Counted from the first letter of the stretch, positions 11,048 through 28,058 are shown. The stretch: DNA of 64,000 nucleotides from Henricia sp. BOLD:AAB3569 (GCA_037783545.1 JBBELK010000062.1:310001-374000); one strand, 5' to 3'. The notes: generated from the letters alone by a model not told the origin. A program made the numbers and translations.

Positions 11048-11416
11048 ATGGGACCCAAACCAAGCGGAAAGGGATCTAAAAAGGCTGGCATGGCCAAGGG
11101 AGCACCCCGCACCGACAAAAAGAGAAAGCGGCGTAGAAAGGAGAGCTACGGTCTTTACATTTACAAAGTCATGAAACAGGTCCACCCTGACACCAGCATC
11201 TCCAGCCGTGCCATGGGCATCATGAACAGCTTCGTCAATGACATCTTTGAGCGCATCGCAGCTGAGGGTTCCCGCCTGGCGCACTACAACAAAAAATCCA
11301 CCATCTCCAGTCGGGAGGTGCAGACTGCCGTTCGTCTCCTACTACCTGGCGAGCTGGCCAAACACGCCGTTAGCGAAGGTACCAAGGCTGTCACCAAGTA
11401 TACAACCTCAAAGTAG
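11048..11416 (+). CDS. H2B: Histone H2B (unit 5)
   Basis: Protein identical to unit 1, with the silent GTT Val codon shared with unit 2. Confidence 0.98.
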   Translation: MGPKPSGKGSKKAGMAKGAPRTDKKRKRRRKESYGLYIYKVMKQVHPDTSISSRAMGIMNSFVNDIFERIAAEGSRLAHYNKKSTISSREVQTAVRLLLPGELAKHAVSEGTKAVTKYTTSK

Positions 11417-11429
11417 AACATCACAAACC

Positions 11430-11445
11430 GGCTCTTTTCAGAGCC
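11430..11445 (+). terminator. Histone 3' stem-loop of H2B (unit 5)
   Basis: Same hairpin as 1712-1727. Confidence 0.97.
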
Positions 11446-12113
11446 ACCACAACCTTCAAAAAGAGATATTTCGTTGAAGCCGTTTACTTAGCTTTTACCT
11501 GGGATACATTGGGATTAAGTTGGGATAAATTAAAGTACAACATACAACTCCGGTGCAGTTATAAGAGGCATGTGTTTTGGGAAAAATTAATCCGTGTAAA
11601 TTGGGCATTTGGGTGCCAAACTGTTAAATCTGTTAGAGAAAATGGTACTGAAGCAAGATCCTAGCCTGCGCGCACGCAATCTTAAGAATCTGCGGTGAAC
11701 ACGGGCGAAAGTTGCCCCAGTTAGACTTTGGGTGGAAGGATAAATGTGGGGCGTGACCGCAGCATGCAAGTAACTGTAGGGGCGTTCAAGATGCTCACAC
11801 CGTGTAACAGGGGGTTTGCAACACCGGGGGAATCCCCAGAAGGTGCGAAACAAACGACACATGGTTTCGCATTGAATTATAAGAACACCGCTAAAAAATT
11901 AAGCCGGCGCCACGCAAAAATAGTTGCCTTAAAGTACCGCAATAAACTTTGTCAATGCCCACAGACATCTAATTATTAAGCCCTATTCCCTATGATTCTG
12001 TGTCATAAACCTGTGTTTTTCTTCGCACTCACGTCACGATTCCAAACTGTATGCCAGGTTTTACTAGGTGACGTCATTACACCGAGCTTTACACCACCGG
12101 CAAGCTCGGGTAG

Positions 12114-12189
12114 TCACTATGAGCAACTAACAATGGAAATTGGGCCCAATGGTTTGTGCCCAATTTCCATTGTTAGTTGCTCACAGTGA
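12114..12189. repeat. Large spacer palindrome (unit 5/6)
   Basis: Same palindrome as 2396-2471. Confidence 0.92.
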
Positions 12190-12768
12190 GTGGTGGCTGC
12201 CACCTGCAGTGGGCAGACTCGTGTATTACGTGATGGCTAAACGAACGCTCGGGTGTAAGAACGCCCCTTGTATGAAGCGCGCCACCACGGGTTTGGCGCG
12301 TAATTACGCTGGCCGGCCGGACTCGATTACACGAGCGTACACTGACATGTCCACGCCCAAGTACACGGAAACTAAATTTTGAGAAATAATCATAAGATGT
12401 TTTTTTTTTTTCGAATTGTTTGCATAGGTTGAGCGGGGCAGGGCTTATGTGACGACCGACTTGTAAATTATTTCCCACGTTGCTTTAGATTGGGCGCTTT
12501 TGGGCTACAAAAATGAACTGAAATGGACATGAATCATTATGGCTGACTCCAGGTTAACCTTTTGACGCTGGAAGACGTTTAATCACGCCAGGATTTCCGC
12601 GTCGATGTAGCAGAGGACTTAAATTTTGGCTCTTCGTAATTAAATCTGAGCTCTTTGCACAATGAGCATAATATATAAAAGCAAAATAAATAAAATGTGT
12701 AAAAAGTCTGAAAATGATCAAGATAATTTATAAGGCAGACAATCAAATCTCTTTCTTGAAATTGTTGT

Positions 12769-12784
12769 GGCTCTGAAAAGAGCC
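12769..12784 (-). terminator. Histone 3' stem-loop of H2A (unit 6)
   Basis: Same hairpin as 621-636. Confidence 0.97.
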
Positions 12785-12811
12785 GTTTTTGGTTCGTTAG
12801 TAGGTCGACCC

Positions 12812-13477
<666 letters not shown>

Positions 13478-13846
13478 ATGGGACCCAAACCAAGCGGAAA
13501 GGGATCTAAAAAGGCTGGCATGGCCAAGGGAGCACCCCGCACCGACAAAAAGAGAAAGCGGCGTAGAAAGGAGAGCTACGGTCTTTACATTTACAAAGTC
13601 ATGAAACAGGTCCACCCTGACACCAGCATCTCCAGCCGTGCCATGGGCATCATGAACAGCTTCGTCAATGACATCTTTGAGCGCATCGCAGCTGAGGGTT
13701 CCCGCCTGGCGCACTACAACAAAAAATCCACCATCTCCAGTCGGGAGGTGCAGACTGCCGTCCGTCTCCTACTACCTGGCGAGCTGGCCAAACACGCCGT
13801 TAGCGAAGGTACCAAGGCTGTCACCAAGTATACAACCTCAAAGTAG
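13478..13846 (+). CDS. H2B: Histone H2B (unit 6)
   Basis: Protein identical to unit 1; majority codons. Confidence 0.98.
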   Translation: MGPKPSGKGSKKAGMAKGAPRTDKKRKRRRKESYGLYIYKVMKQVHPDTSISSRAMGIMNSFVNDIFERIAAEGSRLAHYNKKSTISSREVQTAVRLLLPGELAKHAVSEGTKAVTKYTTSK

Positions 13847-13859
13847 AACATCACAAACC

Positions 13860-13875
13860 GGCTCTTTTCAGAGCC
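13860..13875 (+). terminator. Histone 3' stem-loop of H2B (unit 6)
   Basis: Same hairpin as 1712-1727. Confidence 0.97.
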
Positions 13876-14543
13876 ACCACAACCTTCAAAAAGAGATATT
13901 TCGTTGAAGCCGTTTACTTAGCTTTTACTTGGGATACATTGGGATTAAGTTGGGATAAATTAAAGTACAACATACAACTCCGGTGCAGTTATAAGAGGCA
14001 TGTGTTTTGGGAAAAATTAATCCGTGTAAATTGGGCATTTGGGTGCCAAACTGTTAAATCTGTTAGAGAAAATGGTACTGAAGCAAGATCCTAGCCTGCG
14101 CGCACGCAATCTTAAGAATCTGCGGTGAACACGGGCGAAAGTTGCCCCAGTTAGACTTTGGGTGGAAGGATAAATGTGGGGCGTGACCGCAGCATGCAAG
14201 TAACTGTAGGGGCGTTCAAGATGCTCACACCGTGTAACAGGGGGTTTGCAACACCGGGGGAATCCCCAGAAGGTGCGAAACAAACGACACATGGTTTCGC
14301 ATTGAATTATAAGAACACCGCTAAAAAATTAAGCCGGCGCCACGCAAAAATAGTTGCCTTAAAGTACCGCAATAAACTTTGTCAATGCCCACAGACATCT
14401 AATTATTAAGCCCTATTCCCTATGATTCTGTGTCATAAACCTGTGTTTTTCTTCGCACTCACGTCACGATTCCAAACTGTATGCCAGGTTTTACTAGGTG
14501 ACGTCATTACACCGAGCTTTACACCACCGGCAAGCTCGGGTAG

Positions 14544-14619
14544 TCACTATGAGCAACTAACAATGGAAATTGGGCCCAATGGTTTGTGCCCAATTTCCAT
14601 TGTTAGTTGCTCACAGTGA
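14544..14619. repeat. Large spacer palindrome (unit 6/7)
   Basis: Same palindrome as 2396-2471. Confidence 0.92.
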
Positions 14620-15008
14620 GTGGTGGCTGCCACCTGCAGTGGGCAGACTCGTGTATTACGTGATGGCTAAACGAACGCTCGGGTGTAAGAACGCCCCTTG
14701 TATGAAGCGCGCCACCACGGGTTTGGCGCGTAATTACGCTGGCCGGCCGGACTCGATTACACGAGCGTACACTGACATGTCCACGCCCAAGTACACGGAA
14801 ACTAAATTTTGAGAAATAATCATAAGATGTTTTTTTTTGTTCGAATTGTTTGCATAGGTTGAGCGGGGCAGGGCTTATGTGACGACCGACTTGTAAATTA
14901 TTTCCCACGTTGCTTTAGATTGGGCGCTTTTGGGCTACAAAAATGAACTGAAATGGACATGAATCATTATGGCTGACTCCAGGTTAACCTTTTGACGCTG
15001 GAAGACGT

Positions 15009-15908
<900 letters not shown>

Positions 15909-16277
15909 ATGGGACCCAAACCAAGCGGAAAGGGATCTAAAAAGGCTGGCATGGCCAAGGGAGCACCCCGCACCGACAAAAAGAGAAAGCGGCGTAGAAA
16001 GGAGAGCTACGGTCTTTACATTTACAAAGTCATGAAACAGGTCCACCCTGACACCAGCATCTCCAGCCGTGCCATGGGCATCATGAACAGCTTCGTCAAT
16101 GACATCTTTGAGCGCATCGCAGCTGAGGGTTCCCGCCTGGCGCACTACAACAAAAAATCCACCATCTCCAGTCGGGAGGTGCAGACTGCCGTCCGTCTCC
16201 TACTACCTGGCGAGCTGGCCAAACACGCCGTTAGCGAAGGTACCAAGGCTGTCACCAAGTATACAACCTCAAAGTAG
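15909..16277 (+). CDS. H2B: Histone H2B (unit 7)
   Basis: Protein identical to unit 1. The gene lies on the right-hand side of this mosaic unit, beside the defective H2A, so this unit would supply H2B without matching H2A. Confidence 0.98.
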   Translation: MGPKPSGKGSKKAGMAKGAPRTDKKRKRRRKESYGLYIYKVMKQVHPDTSISSRAMGIMNSFVNDIFERIAAEGSRLAHYNKKSTISSREVQTAVRLLLPGELAKHAVSEGTKAVTKYTTSK

Positions 16278-16290
16278 AACATCACAAACC

Positions 16291-16306
16291 GGCTCTTTTC
16301 AGAGCC
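16291..16306 (+). terminator. Histone 3' stem-loop of H2B (unit 7)
   Basis: Hairpin intact; the downstream element has C to T at 16318. Confidence 0.97.
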
Positions 16307-16973
16307 ACCACAACCTTTAAAAAGAGATATTTCGTTGAAGCCGTTTACTTAGCTTTTACTTGGGATACATTGGGATTAAGTTGGGATAAATTAAAGTACA
16401 ACATACAACTCCGGTGCAGTTATAAGAGGCATGTGTTTTGGGAAAAATTAATCCGTGTAAATTGGGCATTTGGGTGCCAAACTGTTAAATCTGTTAGAGA
16501 AAATGGTACTGAAGCAAGATCCTAGCCTGCGCGCACGCAATCTTAAGAATCTGCGGTGAACACGGGCGAAAGTTGCCCCAGTTAGACTTTGGGTGGAAGG
16601 ATAAATGTGGGGCGTGACCGCAGCATGCAAGTAACTGTAGGGGCGTTCAAGATGCTCACACCGTGTAACAGGGGGTTTGCAACACCGGGGGAATCCCCAG
16701 AAGGTGCGAAACAAACGACACATGGTTTCGCATTGAATTATAAGAACACCGCTAAAAAATTAAGCCGGCGCCACGCAAAAATAGTTGCCTTAAAGTACGC
16801 AATAAACTTTGTCAATGCCCACAGACATCTAATTATTAAGCCCTATTCCCTATGATTCTGTGTCATAAACCTGTGTTTTTCTTCGCACTCACGTCACGAT
16901 TCCAAACTGTATGCCAGGTTTTACTAGGTGACGTCATTACACCGAGCTTTACACCACCGGCAAGCTCGGGTAG

Positions 16974-17049
16974 TCACTATGAGCAACTAACAATGGAAAT
17001 TGGGCCCAATGGTTTGTGCCCAATTTCCATTGTTAGTTGCTCACAGTGA
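16974..17049. repeat. Large spacer palindrome (unit 7/8)
   Basis: Same palindrome as 2396-2471. Confidence 0.92.
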
Positions 17050-17628
17050 GTGGTGGCTGCCACCTGCAGTGGGCAGACTCGTGTATTACGTGATGGCTAA
17101 ACGAACGCTCGGGTGTAAGAACGCCCCTTGTATGAAGCGCGCCACCACGGGTTTGGCGCGTAATTACGCTGGCCGGCCGGACTCGATCACACGAGCGTAC
17201 ACTGACATGTCCACGCCCAAGTACACGGAAACTAAATTTTGAGAAATAATCATAAGATGTTTTTTTTTTTTCGAATTGTTTGCATAGGTTGAGCGGGGCA
17301 GGGCTTATGTGACGACCGACTTGTAAATTATTTCCCACGTTGCTTTAGATTGGGCGGTTTTGGGCTACAAAAATGAACTGAAATGGACATGAATCATTAT
17401 GGCTGACTCCAGGTTAACCTTTTGACGCTGGAAGACGTTTAATCACGCCAGGATTTCCGCGTCGATGTAGCAGAGGACTTAAATTTTGGCTCTTCGTAAT
17501 TAAATCTGAGCTCTTTGCACAATGAGCATAATATATAAAAGCAAAATAAATAAAATGTGTAAAAAGTCTGAAAATGATCAAGATAATTTATAAGGCAGAC
17601 AATCAAATCTCTTTCTTGAAATTGTTGT

Positions 17629-17644
17629 GGCTCTGAAAAGAGCC
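17629..17644 (-). terminator. Histone 3' stem-loop of H2A (unit 8)
   Basis: Same hairpin as 621-636. Confidence 0.97.
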
Positions 17645-17671
17645 GTTTTTGGTTCGTTAGTAGGTCGACCC

Positions 17672-18337
<666 letters not shown>

Positions 18338-18706
18338 ATGGGACCCAAACCAAGCGGAAAGGGATCTAAAAAGGCTGGCATGGCCAAGGGAGCACCCCGC
18401 ACCGACAAAAAGAGAAAGCGGCGTAGAAAGGAGAGCTACGGTCTTTACATTTACAAAGTCATGAAACAGGTCCACCCTGACACCAGCATCTCCAGCCGTG
18501 CCATGGGCATCATGAACAGCTTCGTCAATGACATCTTTGAGCGCATCGCAGCTGAGGGTTCCCGCCTGGCGCACTACAACAAAAAATCCACCATCTCCAG
18601 TCGGGAGGTGCAGACTGCCGTCCGTCTCCTACTACCTGGCGAGCTGGCCAAACACGCCGTTAGCGAAGGTACCAAGGCTGTCACCAAGTATACAACCTCA
18701 AAGTAG
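18338..18706 (+). CDS. H2B: Histone H2B (unit 8)
   Basis: Protein identical to unit 1; majority codons. Confidence 0.98.
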   Translation: MGPKPSGKGSKKAGMAKGAPRTDKKRKRRRKESYGLYIYKVMKQVHPDTSISSRAMGIMNSFVNDIFERIAAEGSRLAHYNKKSTISSREVQTAVRLLLPGELAKHAVSEGTKAVTKYTTSK

Positions 18707-18719
18707 AACATCACAAACC

Positions 18720-18735
18720 GGCTCTTTTCAGAGCC
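18720..18735 (+). terminator. Histone 3' stem-loop of H2B (unit 8)
   Basis: Same hairpin as 1712-1727. Confidence 0.97.
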
Positions 18736-19403
18736 ACCACAACCTTCAAAAAGAGATATTTCGTTGAAGCCGTTTACTTAGCTTTTACTTGGGATACATT
18801 GGGATTAAGTTGGGATAAATTAAAGTACAACATACAACTCCGGTGCAGTTATAAGAGGCATGTGTTTTGGGAAAAATTAATCCGTGTAAATTGGGCATTT
18901 GGGTGCCAAACTGTTAAATCTGTTAGAGAAAATGGTACTGAAGCAAGATCCTAGCCTGCGCGCACGCAATCTTAAGAATCTGCGGTGAACACGGGCGAAA
19001 GTTGCCCCAGTTAGACTTTGGGTGGAAGGATAAATGTGGGGCGTGACCGCAGCATGCAAGTAACTGTAGGGGCGTTCAAGATGCTCACACCGTGTAACAG
19101 GGGGTTTGCAACACCGGGGGAATCCCCAGAAGGTGCGAAACAAACGACACATGGTTTCGCATTGAATTATAAGAACACCGCTAAAAAATTAAGCCGGCGC
19201 CACGCAAAAATAGTTGCCTTAAAGTACCGCAATAAACTTTGTCAATGCCCACAGACATCTAATTATTAAGCCCTATTCCCTATGATTCTGTGTCATAAAC
19301 CTGTGTTTTTCTTCGCACTCACGTCACGATTCCAAACTGTATGCCAGGTTTTACTAGGTGACGTCATTACACCGAGCTTTACACCACCGGCAAGCTCGGG
19401 TAG

Positions 19404-19479
19404 TCACTATGAGCAACTAACAATGGAAATTGGGCCCAATGGTTTGTGCCCAATTTCCATTGTTAGTTGCTCACAGTGA
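19404..19479. repeat. Large spacer palindrome (unit 8/9)
   Basis: Same palindrome as 2396-2471. Confidence 0.92.
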
Positions 19480-19868
19480 GTGGTGGCTGCCACCTGCAGT
19501 GGGCAGACTCGTGTATTACGTGATGGCTAAACGAACGCTCGGGTGTAAGAACGCCCCTTGTATGAAGCGCGCCACCACGGGTTTGGCGCGTAATTACGCT
19601 GGCCGGCCGGACTCGATTACACGAGCGTACACTGACATGTCCACGCCCAAGTACACGGAAACTAAATTTTGAGAAATAATCATAAGATGTTTTTTTTTGT
19701 TCGAATTGTTTGCATAGGTTGAGCGGGGCAGGGCTTATGTGACGACCGACTTGTAAATTATTTCCCACGTTGCTTTAGATTGGGCGCTTTTGGGCTACAA
19801 AAATGAACTGAAATGGACATGAATCATTATGGCTGACTCCAGGTTAACCTTTTGACGCTGGAAGACGT

Positions 19869-20768
<900 letters not shown>

Positions 20769-21137
20769 ATGGGACCCAAACCAAGCGGAAAGGGATCTAA
20801 AAAGGCTGGCATGGCCAAGGGAGCACCCCGCACCGACAAAAAGAGAAAGCGGCGTAGAAAGGAGAGCTACGGTCTTTACATTTACAAAGTCATGAAACAG
20901 GTCCACCCTGACACCAGCATCTCCAGCCGTGCCATGGGCATCATGAACAGCTTCGTCAATGACATCTTTGAGCGCATCGCAGCTGAGGGTTCCCGCCTGG
21001 CGCACTACAACAAAAAATCCACCATCTCCAGTCGGGAGGTGCAGACTGCCGTCCGTCTCCTACTACCTGGCGAGCTGGCCAAACACGCCGTTAGCGAAGG
21101 TACCAAGGCTGTCACCAAGTATACAACCTCAAAGTAG
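20769..21137 (+). CDS. H2B: Histone H2B (unit 9)
   Basis: Protein identical to unit 1. Its downstream purine-rich element carries a private G-to-T change at 21186. Confidence 0.98.
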   Translation: MGPKPSGKGSKKAGMAKGAPRTDKKRKRRRKESYGLYIYKVMKQVHPDTSISSRAMGIMNSFVNDIFERIAAEGSRLAHYNKKSTISSREVQTAVRLLLPGELAKHAVSEGTKAVTKYTTSK

Positions 21138-21150
21138 AACATCACAAACC

Positions 21151-21166
21151 GGCTCTTTTCAGAGCC
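21151..21166 (+). terminator. Histone 3' stem-loop of H2B (unit 9)
   Basis: Hairpin intact; the downstream element has G to T at 21186. Confidence 0.97.
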
Positions 21167-21834
21167 ACCACAACCTTCAAAAAGATATATTTCGTTGAAG
21201 CCGTTTACTTAGCTTTTACTTGGGATACATTGGGATTAAGTTGGGATAAATTAAAGTACAACATACAACTCCGGTACAGTTATAAGAGGCATGTGTTTTG
21301 GGAAAAATTAATCCGTGTAAATTGGGCATTTGGGTGCCAAACTGTTAAATCTGTTAGAGAAAATGGTACTGAAGCAAGATCCTAGCCTGCGCGCACGCAA
21401 TCTTAAGAATCTGCGGTGAACACGGGCGAAAGTTGCCCCAGTTAGACTTTGGGTGGAAGGATAAATGTGGGGCGTGACCGCAGCATGCAAGTAACTGTAG
21501 GGGCGTTCAAGATGCTCACACCGTGTAACAGGGGGTTTGCAACACCGGGGGAATCCCCAGAAGGTGCGAAACAAACGACACATGGTTTCGCATTGAATTA
21601 TAAGAACACCGCTAAAAAATTAAGCCGGCGCCACGCAAAAATAGTTGCCTTAAAGTACCGCAATAAACTTTGTCAATGCCCACAGACATCTAATTATTAA
21701 GCCCTATTCCCTATGATTCTGTGTCATAAACCTGTGTTTTTCTTCGCACTCACGTCACGATTCCAAACTGTATGCCAGGTTTTACTAGGTGACGTCATTA
21801 CACCGAGCTTTACACCACCGGCAAGCTCGGGTAG

Positions 21835-21910
21835 TCACTATGAGCAACTAACAATGGAAATTGGGCCCAATGGTTTGTGCCCAATTTCCATTGTTAGTTG
21901 CTCACAGTGA
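21835..21910. repeat. Large spacer palindrome (unit 9/10)
   Basis: Same palindrome as 2396-2471. Confidence 0.92.
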
Positions 21911-22489
21911 GTGGTGGCTGCCACCTGCAGTGGGCAGACTCGTGTATTACGTGATGGCTAAACGAACGCTCGGGTGTAAGAACGCCCCTTGTATGAAGCG
22001 CGCCACCACGGGTTTGGCGCGTAATTACGCTGGCCGGCCGGACTCGATCACACGAGCGTACACTGACATGTCCACGCCCAAGTACACGGAAACTAAATTT
22101 TGAGAAATAATCATAAGATGTTTTTTTTTTTTCGAATTGTTTGCATAGGTTGAGCGGGGCAGGGCTTATGTGACGACCGACTTGTAAATTATTTCCCACG
22201 TTGCTTTAGATTGGGCGCTTTTGGGCTACAAAAATGAACTGAAATGGACATGAATCATTATGGCTGACTCCAGGTTAACCTTTTGACGCTGGAAGACGTT
22301 TAATCACGCCAGGATTTCCGCGTCGATGTAGCAGAGGACTTAAATTTTGGCTCTTCGTAATTAAATCTGAGCTCTTTGCACAATGAGCATAATATATAAA
22401 AGCAAAATAAATAAAATGTGTAAAAAGTCTGAAAATGATCAAGATAATTTATAAGGCAGACAATCAAATCTCTTTCTTGAAATTGTTGT

Positions 22490-22505
22490 GGCTCTGAAAA
22501 GAGCC
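22490..22505 (-). terminator. Histone 3' stem-loop of H2A (unit 10)
   Basis: Same hairpin as 621-636. Confidence 0.97.
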
Positions 22506-22532
22506 GTTTTTGGTTCGTTAGTAGGTCGACCC

Positions 22533-23198
<666 letters not shown>

Positions 23199-23567
23199 AT
23201 GGGACCCAAACCAAGCGGAAAGGGATCTAAAAAGGCTGGCATGGCCAAGGGAGCACCCCGCACCGACAAAAAGAGAAAGCGGCGTAGAAAGGAGAGCTAC
23301 GGTCTTTACATTTACAAAGTCATGAAACAGGTCCACCCTGACACCAGCATCTCCAGCCGTGCCATGGGCATCATGAACAGCTTCGTCAATGACATCTTTG
23401 AGCGCATCGCAGCTGAGGGTTCCCGCCTGGCGCACTACAACAAAAAATCCACCATCTCCAGTCGGGAGGTGCAGACTGCCGTTCGTCTCCTACTACCTGG
23501 CGAGCTGGCCAAACACGCCGTTAGCGAAGGTACCAAGGCTGTCACCAAGTATACAACCTCAAAGTAG
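23199..23567 (+). CDS. H2B: Histone H2B (unit 10)
   Basis: Protein identical to unit 1; silent GTT Val codon. Confidence 0.98.
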   Translation: MGPKPSGKGSKKAGMAKGAPRTDKKRKRRRKESYGLYIYKVMKQVHPDTSISSRAMGIMNSFVNDIFERIAAEGSRLAHYNKKSTISSREVQTAVRLLLPGELAKHAVSEGTKAVTKYTTSK

Positions 23568-23580
23568 AACATCACAAACC

Positions 23581-23596
23581 GGCTCTTTTCAGAGCC
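23581..23596 (+). terminator. Histone 3' stem-loop of H2B (unit 10)
   Basis: Same hairpin as 1712-1727. Confidence 0.97.
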
Positions 23597-24264
23597 ACCA
23601 CAACCTTCAAAAAGAGATATTTCGTTGAAGCCGTTTACTTAGCTTTTACTTGGGATACATTGGGATTAAGTTGGGATAAATTAAAGTACAACATACAACT
23701 CCGGTGCAGTTATAAGAGGCATGTGTTTTGGGAAAAATTAATCCGTGTAAATTGGGCATTTGGGTGCCAAACTGTTAAATCTGTTAGAGAAAATGGTACT
23801 GAAGCAAGATCCTAGCCTGCGCGCACGCAATCTTAAGAATCTGCGGTGAACACGGGCGAAAGTTGCCCCAGTTAGACTTTGGGTGGAAGGATAAATGTGG
23901 GGCGTGACCGCAGCATGCAAGTAACTGTAGGGGCGTTCAAGATGCTCACACCGTGTAACAGGGGGTTTGCAACACCGGGGGAATCCCCAGAAGGTGCGAA
24001 ACAAACGACACATGGTTTCGCATTGAATTATAAGAACACCGCTAAAAAATTAAGCCGGCGCCACGCAAAAATAGTTGCCTTAAAGTACCGCAATAAACTT
24101 TGTCAATGCCCACAGACATCTAATTATTAAGCCCTATTCCCTATGATTCTGTGCCATAAACCTGTGTTTTTCTTCGCACTCACGTCACGATTCCAAACTG
24201 TATGCCAGGTTTTACTAGGTGACGTCATTACACCGAGCTTTACACCACCGGCAAGCTCGGGTAG

Positions 24265-24340
24265 TCACTATGAGCAACTAACAATGGAAATTGGGCCCAA
24301 TGGTTTGTGCCCAATTTCCATTGTTAGTTGCTCACAGTGA
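24265..24340. repeat. Large spacer palindrome (unit 10/11)
   Basis: Same palindrome as 2396-2471. Confidence 0.92.
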
Positions 24341-24919
24341 GTGGTGGCTGCCACCTGCAGTGGGCAGACTCGTGTATTACGTGATGGCTAAACGAACGCT
24401 CGGGTGTAAGAACGCCCCTTGTATGAAGCGCGCCACCACGGGTTTGGCGCGTAATTACGCTGGCCGGCCGGACTCGATCACACGAGCGTACACTGACATG
24501 TCCACGCCCAAGTACACGGAAACTAAATTTTGAGAAATAATCATAAGATGTTTTTTTTTTTTCGAATTGTTTGCATAGGTTGAGCGGGGCAGGGCTTATG
24601 TGACGACCGACTTGTAAATTATTTCCCACGTTGCTTTAGATTGGGCGGTTTTGGGCTACAAAAATGAACTGAAATGGACATGAATCATTATGGCTGACTC
24701 CAGGTTAACCTTTTGACGCTGGAAGACGTTTAATCACGCCAGGATTTCCGCGTCGATGTAGCAGAGGACTTAAATTTTGGCTCTTCGTAATTAAATCTGA
24801 GCTCTTTGCACAATGAGCATAATATATAAAAGCAAAATAAATAAAATGTGTAAAAAGTCTGAAAATGATCAAGATAATTTATAAGGCAGACAATCAAATC
24901 TCTTTCTTGAAATTGTTGT

Positions 24920-24935
24920 GGCTCTGAAAAGAGCC
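24920..24935 (-). terminator. Histone 3' stem-loop of H2A (unit 11)
   Basis: Same hairpin as 621-636. Confidence 0.97.
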
Positions 24936-24962
24936 GTTTTTGGTTCGTTAGTAGGTCGACCC

Positions 24963-25628
<666 letters not shown>

Positions 25629-25997
25629 ATGGGACCCAAACCAAGCGGAAAGGGATCTAAAAAGGCTGGCATGGCCAAGGGAGCACCCCGCACCGACAAA
25701 AAGAGAAAGCGGCGTAGAAAGGAGAGCTACGGTCTTTACATTTACAAAGTCATGAAACAGGTCCACCCTGACACCAGCATCTCCAGCCGTGCCATGGGCA
25801 TCATGAACAGCTTCGTCAATGACATCTTTGAGCGCATCGCAGCTGAGGGTTCCCGCCTGGCGCACTACAACAAAAAATCTACCATCTCCAGTCGGGAGGT
25901 GCAGACTGCCGTTCGTCTCCTACTACCTGGCGAGCTGGCCAAACACGCCGTTAGCGAAGGTACCAAGGCTGTCACCAAGTATACAACCTCAAAGTAG
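25629..25997 (+). CDS. H2B: Histone H2B (unit 11)
   Basis: Protein identical to unit 1. Two silent changes: Ser TCT at 25880 (private) and Val GTT. Confidence 0.98.
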   Translation: MGPKPSGKGSKKAGMAKGAPRTDKKRKRRRKESYGLYIYKVMKQVHPDTSISSRAMGIMNSFVNDIFERIAAEGSRLAHYNKKSTISSREVQTAVRLLLPGELAKHAVSEGTKAVTKYTTSK

Positions 25998-26010
25998 AAC
26001 ATCACAAACC

Positions 26011-26026
26011 GGCTCTTTTCAGAGCC
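26011..26026 (+). terminator. Histone 3' stem-loop of H2B (unit 11)
   Basis: Same hairpin as 1712-1727. Confidence 0.97.
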
Positions 26027-26694
26027 ACCACAACCTTCAAAAAGAGATATTTCGTTGAAGCCGTTTACTTAGCTTTTACTTGGGATACATTGGGATTAAG
26101 TTGGGATAAATTAAAGTACAACATACAACTCCGGTGCAGTTATAAGAGGCATGTGTTTTGGGAAAAATTAATCCGTGTAAATTGGGCATTTGGGTGCCAA
26201 ACTGTTAAATCTGTTAGAGAAAATGGTACTGAAGCAAGATCCTAGCCTGCGCGCACGCAATCTTAAGAATCTGCGGTGAACACGGGCGAAAGTTGCCCCA
26301 GTTAGACTTTGGGTGGAAGGATAAATGTGGGGCGTGACCGCAGCATGCAAGTAACTGTAGGGGCGTTCAAGATGCTCACACCGTGTAACAGGGGGTTTGC
26401 AACACCGGGGGAATCCCCAGAAGGTGCGAAACAAACGACACATGGTTTCGCATTGAATTATAAGAACACCGCTAAAAAATTAAGCCGGCGCCACGCAAAA
26501 ATAGTTGCCTTAAAGTACCGCAATAAACTTTGTCAATGCCCACAGACATCTAATTATTAAGCCCTATTCCCTATGATTCTGTGTCATAAACCTGTGTTTT
26601 TCTTCGCACTCACGTCACGATTCCAAACTGTATGCCAGGTTTTACTAGGTGACGTCATTACACCGAGCTTTACACCACCGGCAAGCTCGGGTAG

Positions 26695-26770
26695 TCACTA
26701 TGAGCAACTAACAATGGAAATTGGGCCCAATGGTTTGTGCCCAATTTCCATTGTTAGTTGCTCACAGTGA
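26695..26770. repeat. Large spacer palindrome (unit 11/12)
   Basis: Same palindrome as 2396-2471. Confidence 0.92.
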
Positions 26771-27349
26771 GTGGTGGCTGCCACCTGCAGTGGGCAGACT
26801 CGTGTATTACGTGATGGCTAAACGAACGCTCGGGTGTAAGAACGCCCCTTGTATGAAGCGCGCCACCACGGGTTTGGCGCGTAATTACGCTGGCCGGCCG
26901 GACTCGATCACACGAGCGTACACTGACATGTCCACGCCCAAGTACACGGAAACTAAATTTTGAGAAATAATCATAAGATGTTTTTTTTTTTTCGAATTGT
27001 TTGCATAGGTTGAGCGGGGCAGGGCTTATGTGACGACCGACTTGTAAATTATTTCCCACGTTGCTTTAGATTGGGCGCTTTTGGGCTACAAAAATGAACT
27101 GAAATGGACATGAATCATTATGGCTGACTCCAGGTTAACCTTTTGACGCTGGAAGACGTTTAATCACGCCAGGATTTCCGCGTCGATGTAGCAGAGGACT
27201 TAAATTTTGGCTCTTCGTAATTAAATCTGAGCTCTTTGCACAATGAGCATAATATATAAAAGCAAAATAAATAAAATGTGTAAAAAGTCTGAAAATGATC
27301 AAGATAATTTATAAGGCAGACAATCAAATCTCTTTCTTGAAATTGTTGT

Positions 27350-27365
27350 GGCTCTGAAAAGAGCC
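27350..27365 (-). terminator. Histone 3' stem-loop of H2A (unit 12)
   Basis: Same hairpin as 621-636. Confidence 0.97.
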
Positions 27366-27392
27366 GTTTTTGGTTCGTTAGTAGGTCGACCC

Positions 27393-27773
27393 TTATTTTT
27401 TAGCAGCACCGGTGGTCTTCTTGGGTAGCAGAACGGCTTGAATGTTGGGCAGGACACCGCCTTGAGCGATGGTCACTCCACTCAGAAGCTTGTTCAACTC
27501 CTCGTCGTTGCGGATGGCCAACTGTAGGTGCCGCGGGTTGATTCTTGTTTTCTTGTTGTCTCGAGCTGCGTTGCCTGCCAACTCGATAATTTCTGCTGCC
27601 AAGTATTCCATAACGGCAGCCAAGTACACTGGCGCACCGGCCCCGACACGTTCGCCATAGTTGCATTTGCGGAGGAAACGGTGAACACGACCCACAGGGA
27701 ACTGCAGTCCAGCCCGGGCGGATCGGCTCTTAGCCTTGGCGCGTACTTTTCCTCCCTTGCCTCGTCCAGACAT
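27393..27773 (-). CDS. H2A: Histone H2A, Gly-to-Cys variant (unit 12)
   Basis: One missense change at 27665 (GGC to TGC) turns RKGNYG into RKCNYG. The residue is 37 counting Met, human Gly37. It lies just before loop L1, the region through which the two H2A molecules of an octamer face each other. This Gly is almost invariant in H2A, so the change probably affects the fold or H2A-H2A contact. The matching copy in block B (unit 16) is normal, so the change arose after the block was duplicated or was corrected there. It may instead be a sequencing error. Confidence 0.95.
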   Translation of the reverse strand: MSGRGKGGKVRAKAKSRSARAGLQFPVGRVHRFLRKCNYGERVGAGAPVYLAAVMEYLAAEIIELAGNAARDNKKTRINPRHLQLAIRNDEELNKLLSGVTIAQGGVLPNIQAVLLPKKTTGAAKK

Positions 27774-28058
27774 GATGTAACTTTTGCACGGCTAATTTTC
27801 TTTGAGAAAGCGAATACCCCGACACGGTTGAACTACGCCTATTTGTAGCGTTTCCGGGATTTCGTCAATTGTCCAATCAGATCGTAACCCGTGCCATCAC
27901 CCGATCAGCCAATAGAGAAAGCGCAGGAAATGCGCGAGTCGTGCGAATGCCGCGGGTGAATGCCTTTGTGGAGCTACCATTTGCATGAAGAAAAACTATA
28001 TGAGTCGGCACTCTGCTGGTGTCATGGTACTCTGGTGATAAAGCCGAAAATCAAAAAC
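27774..28058. promoter_or_regulatory. Divergent H2A/H2B promoter (unit 12)
   Basis: T to G at 27936 shortens the small inverted repeat by one base pair; the other elements are intact. Confidence 0.9.
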
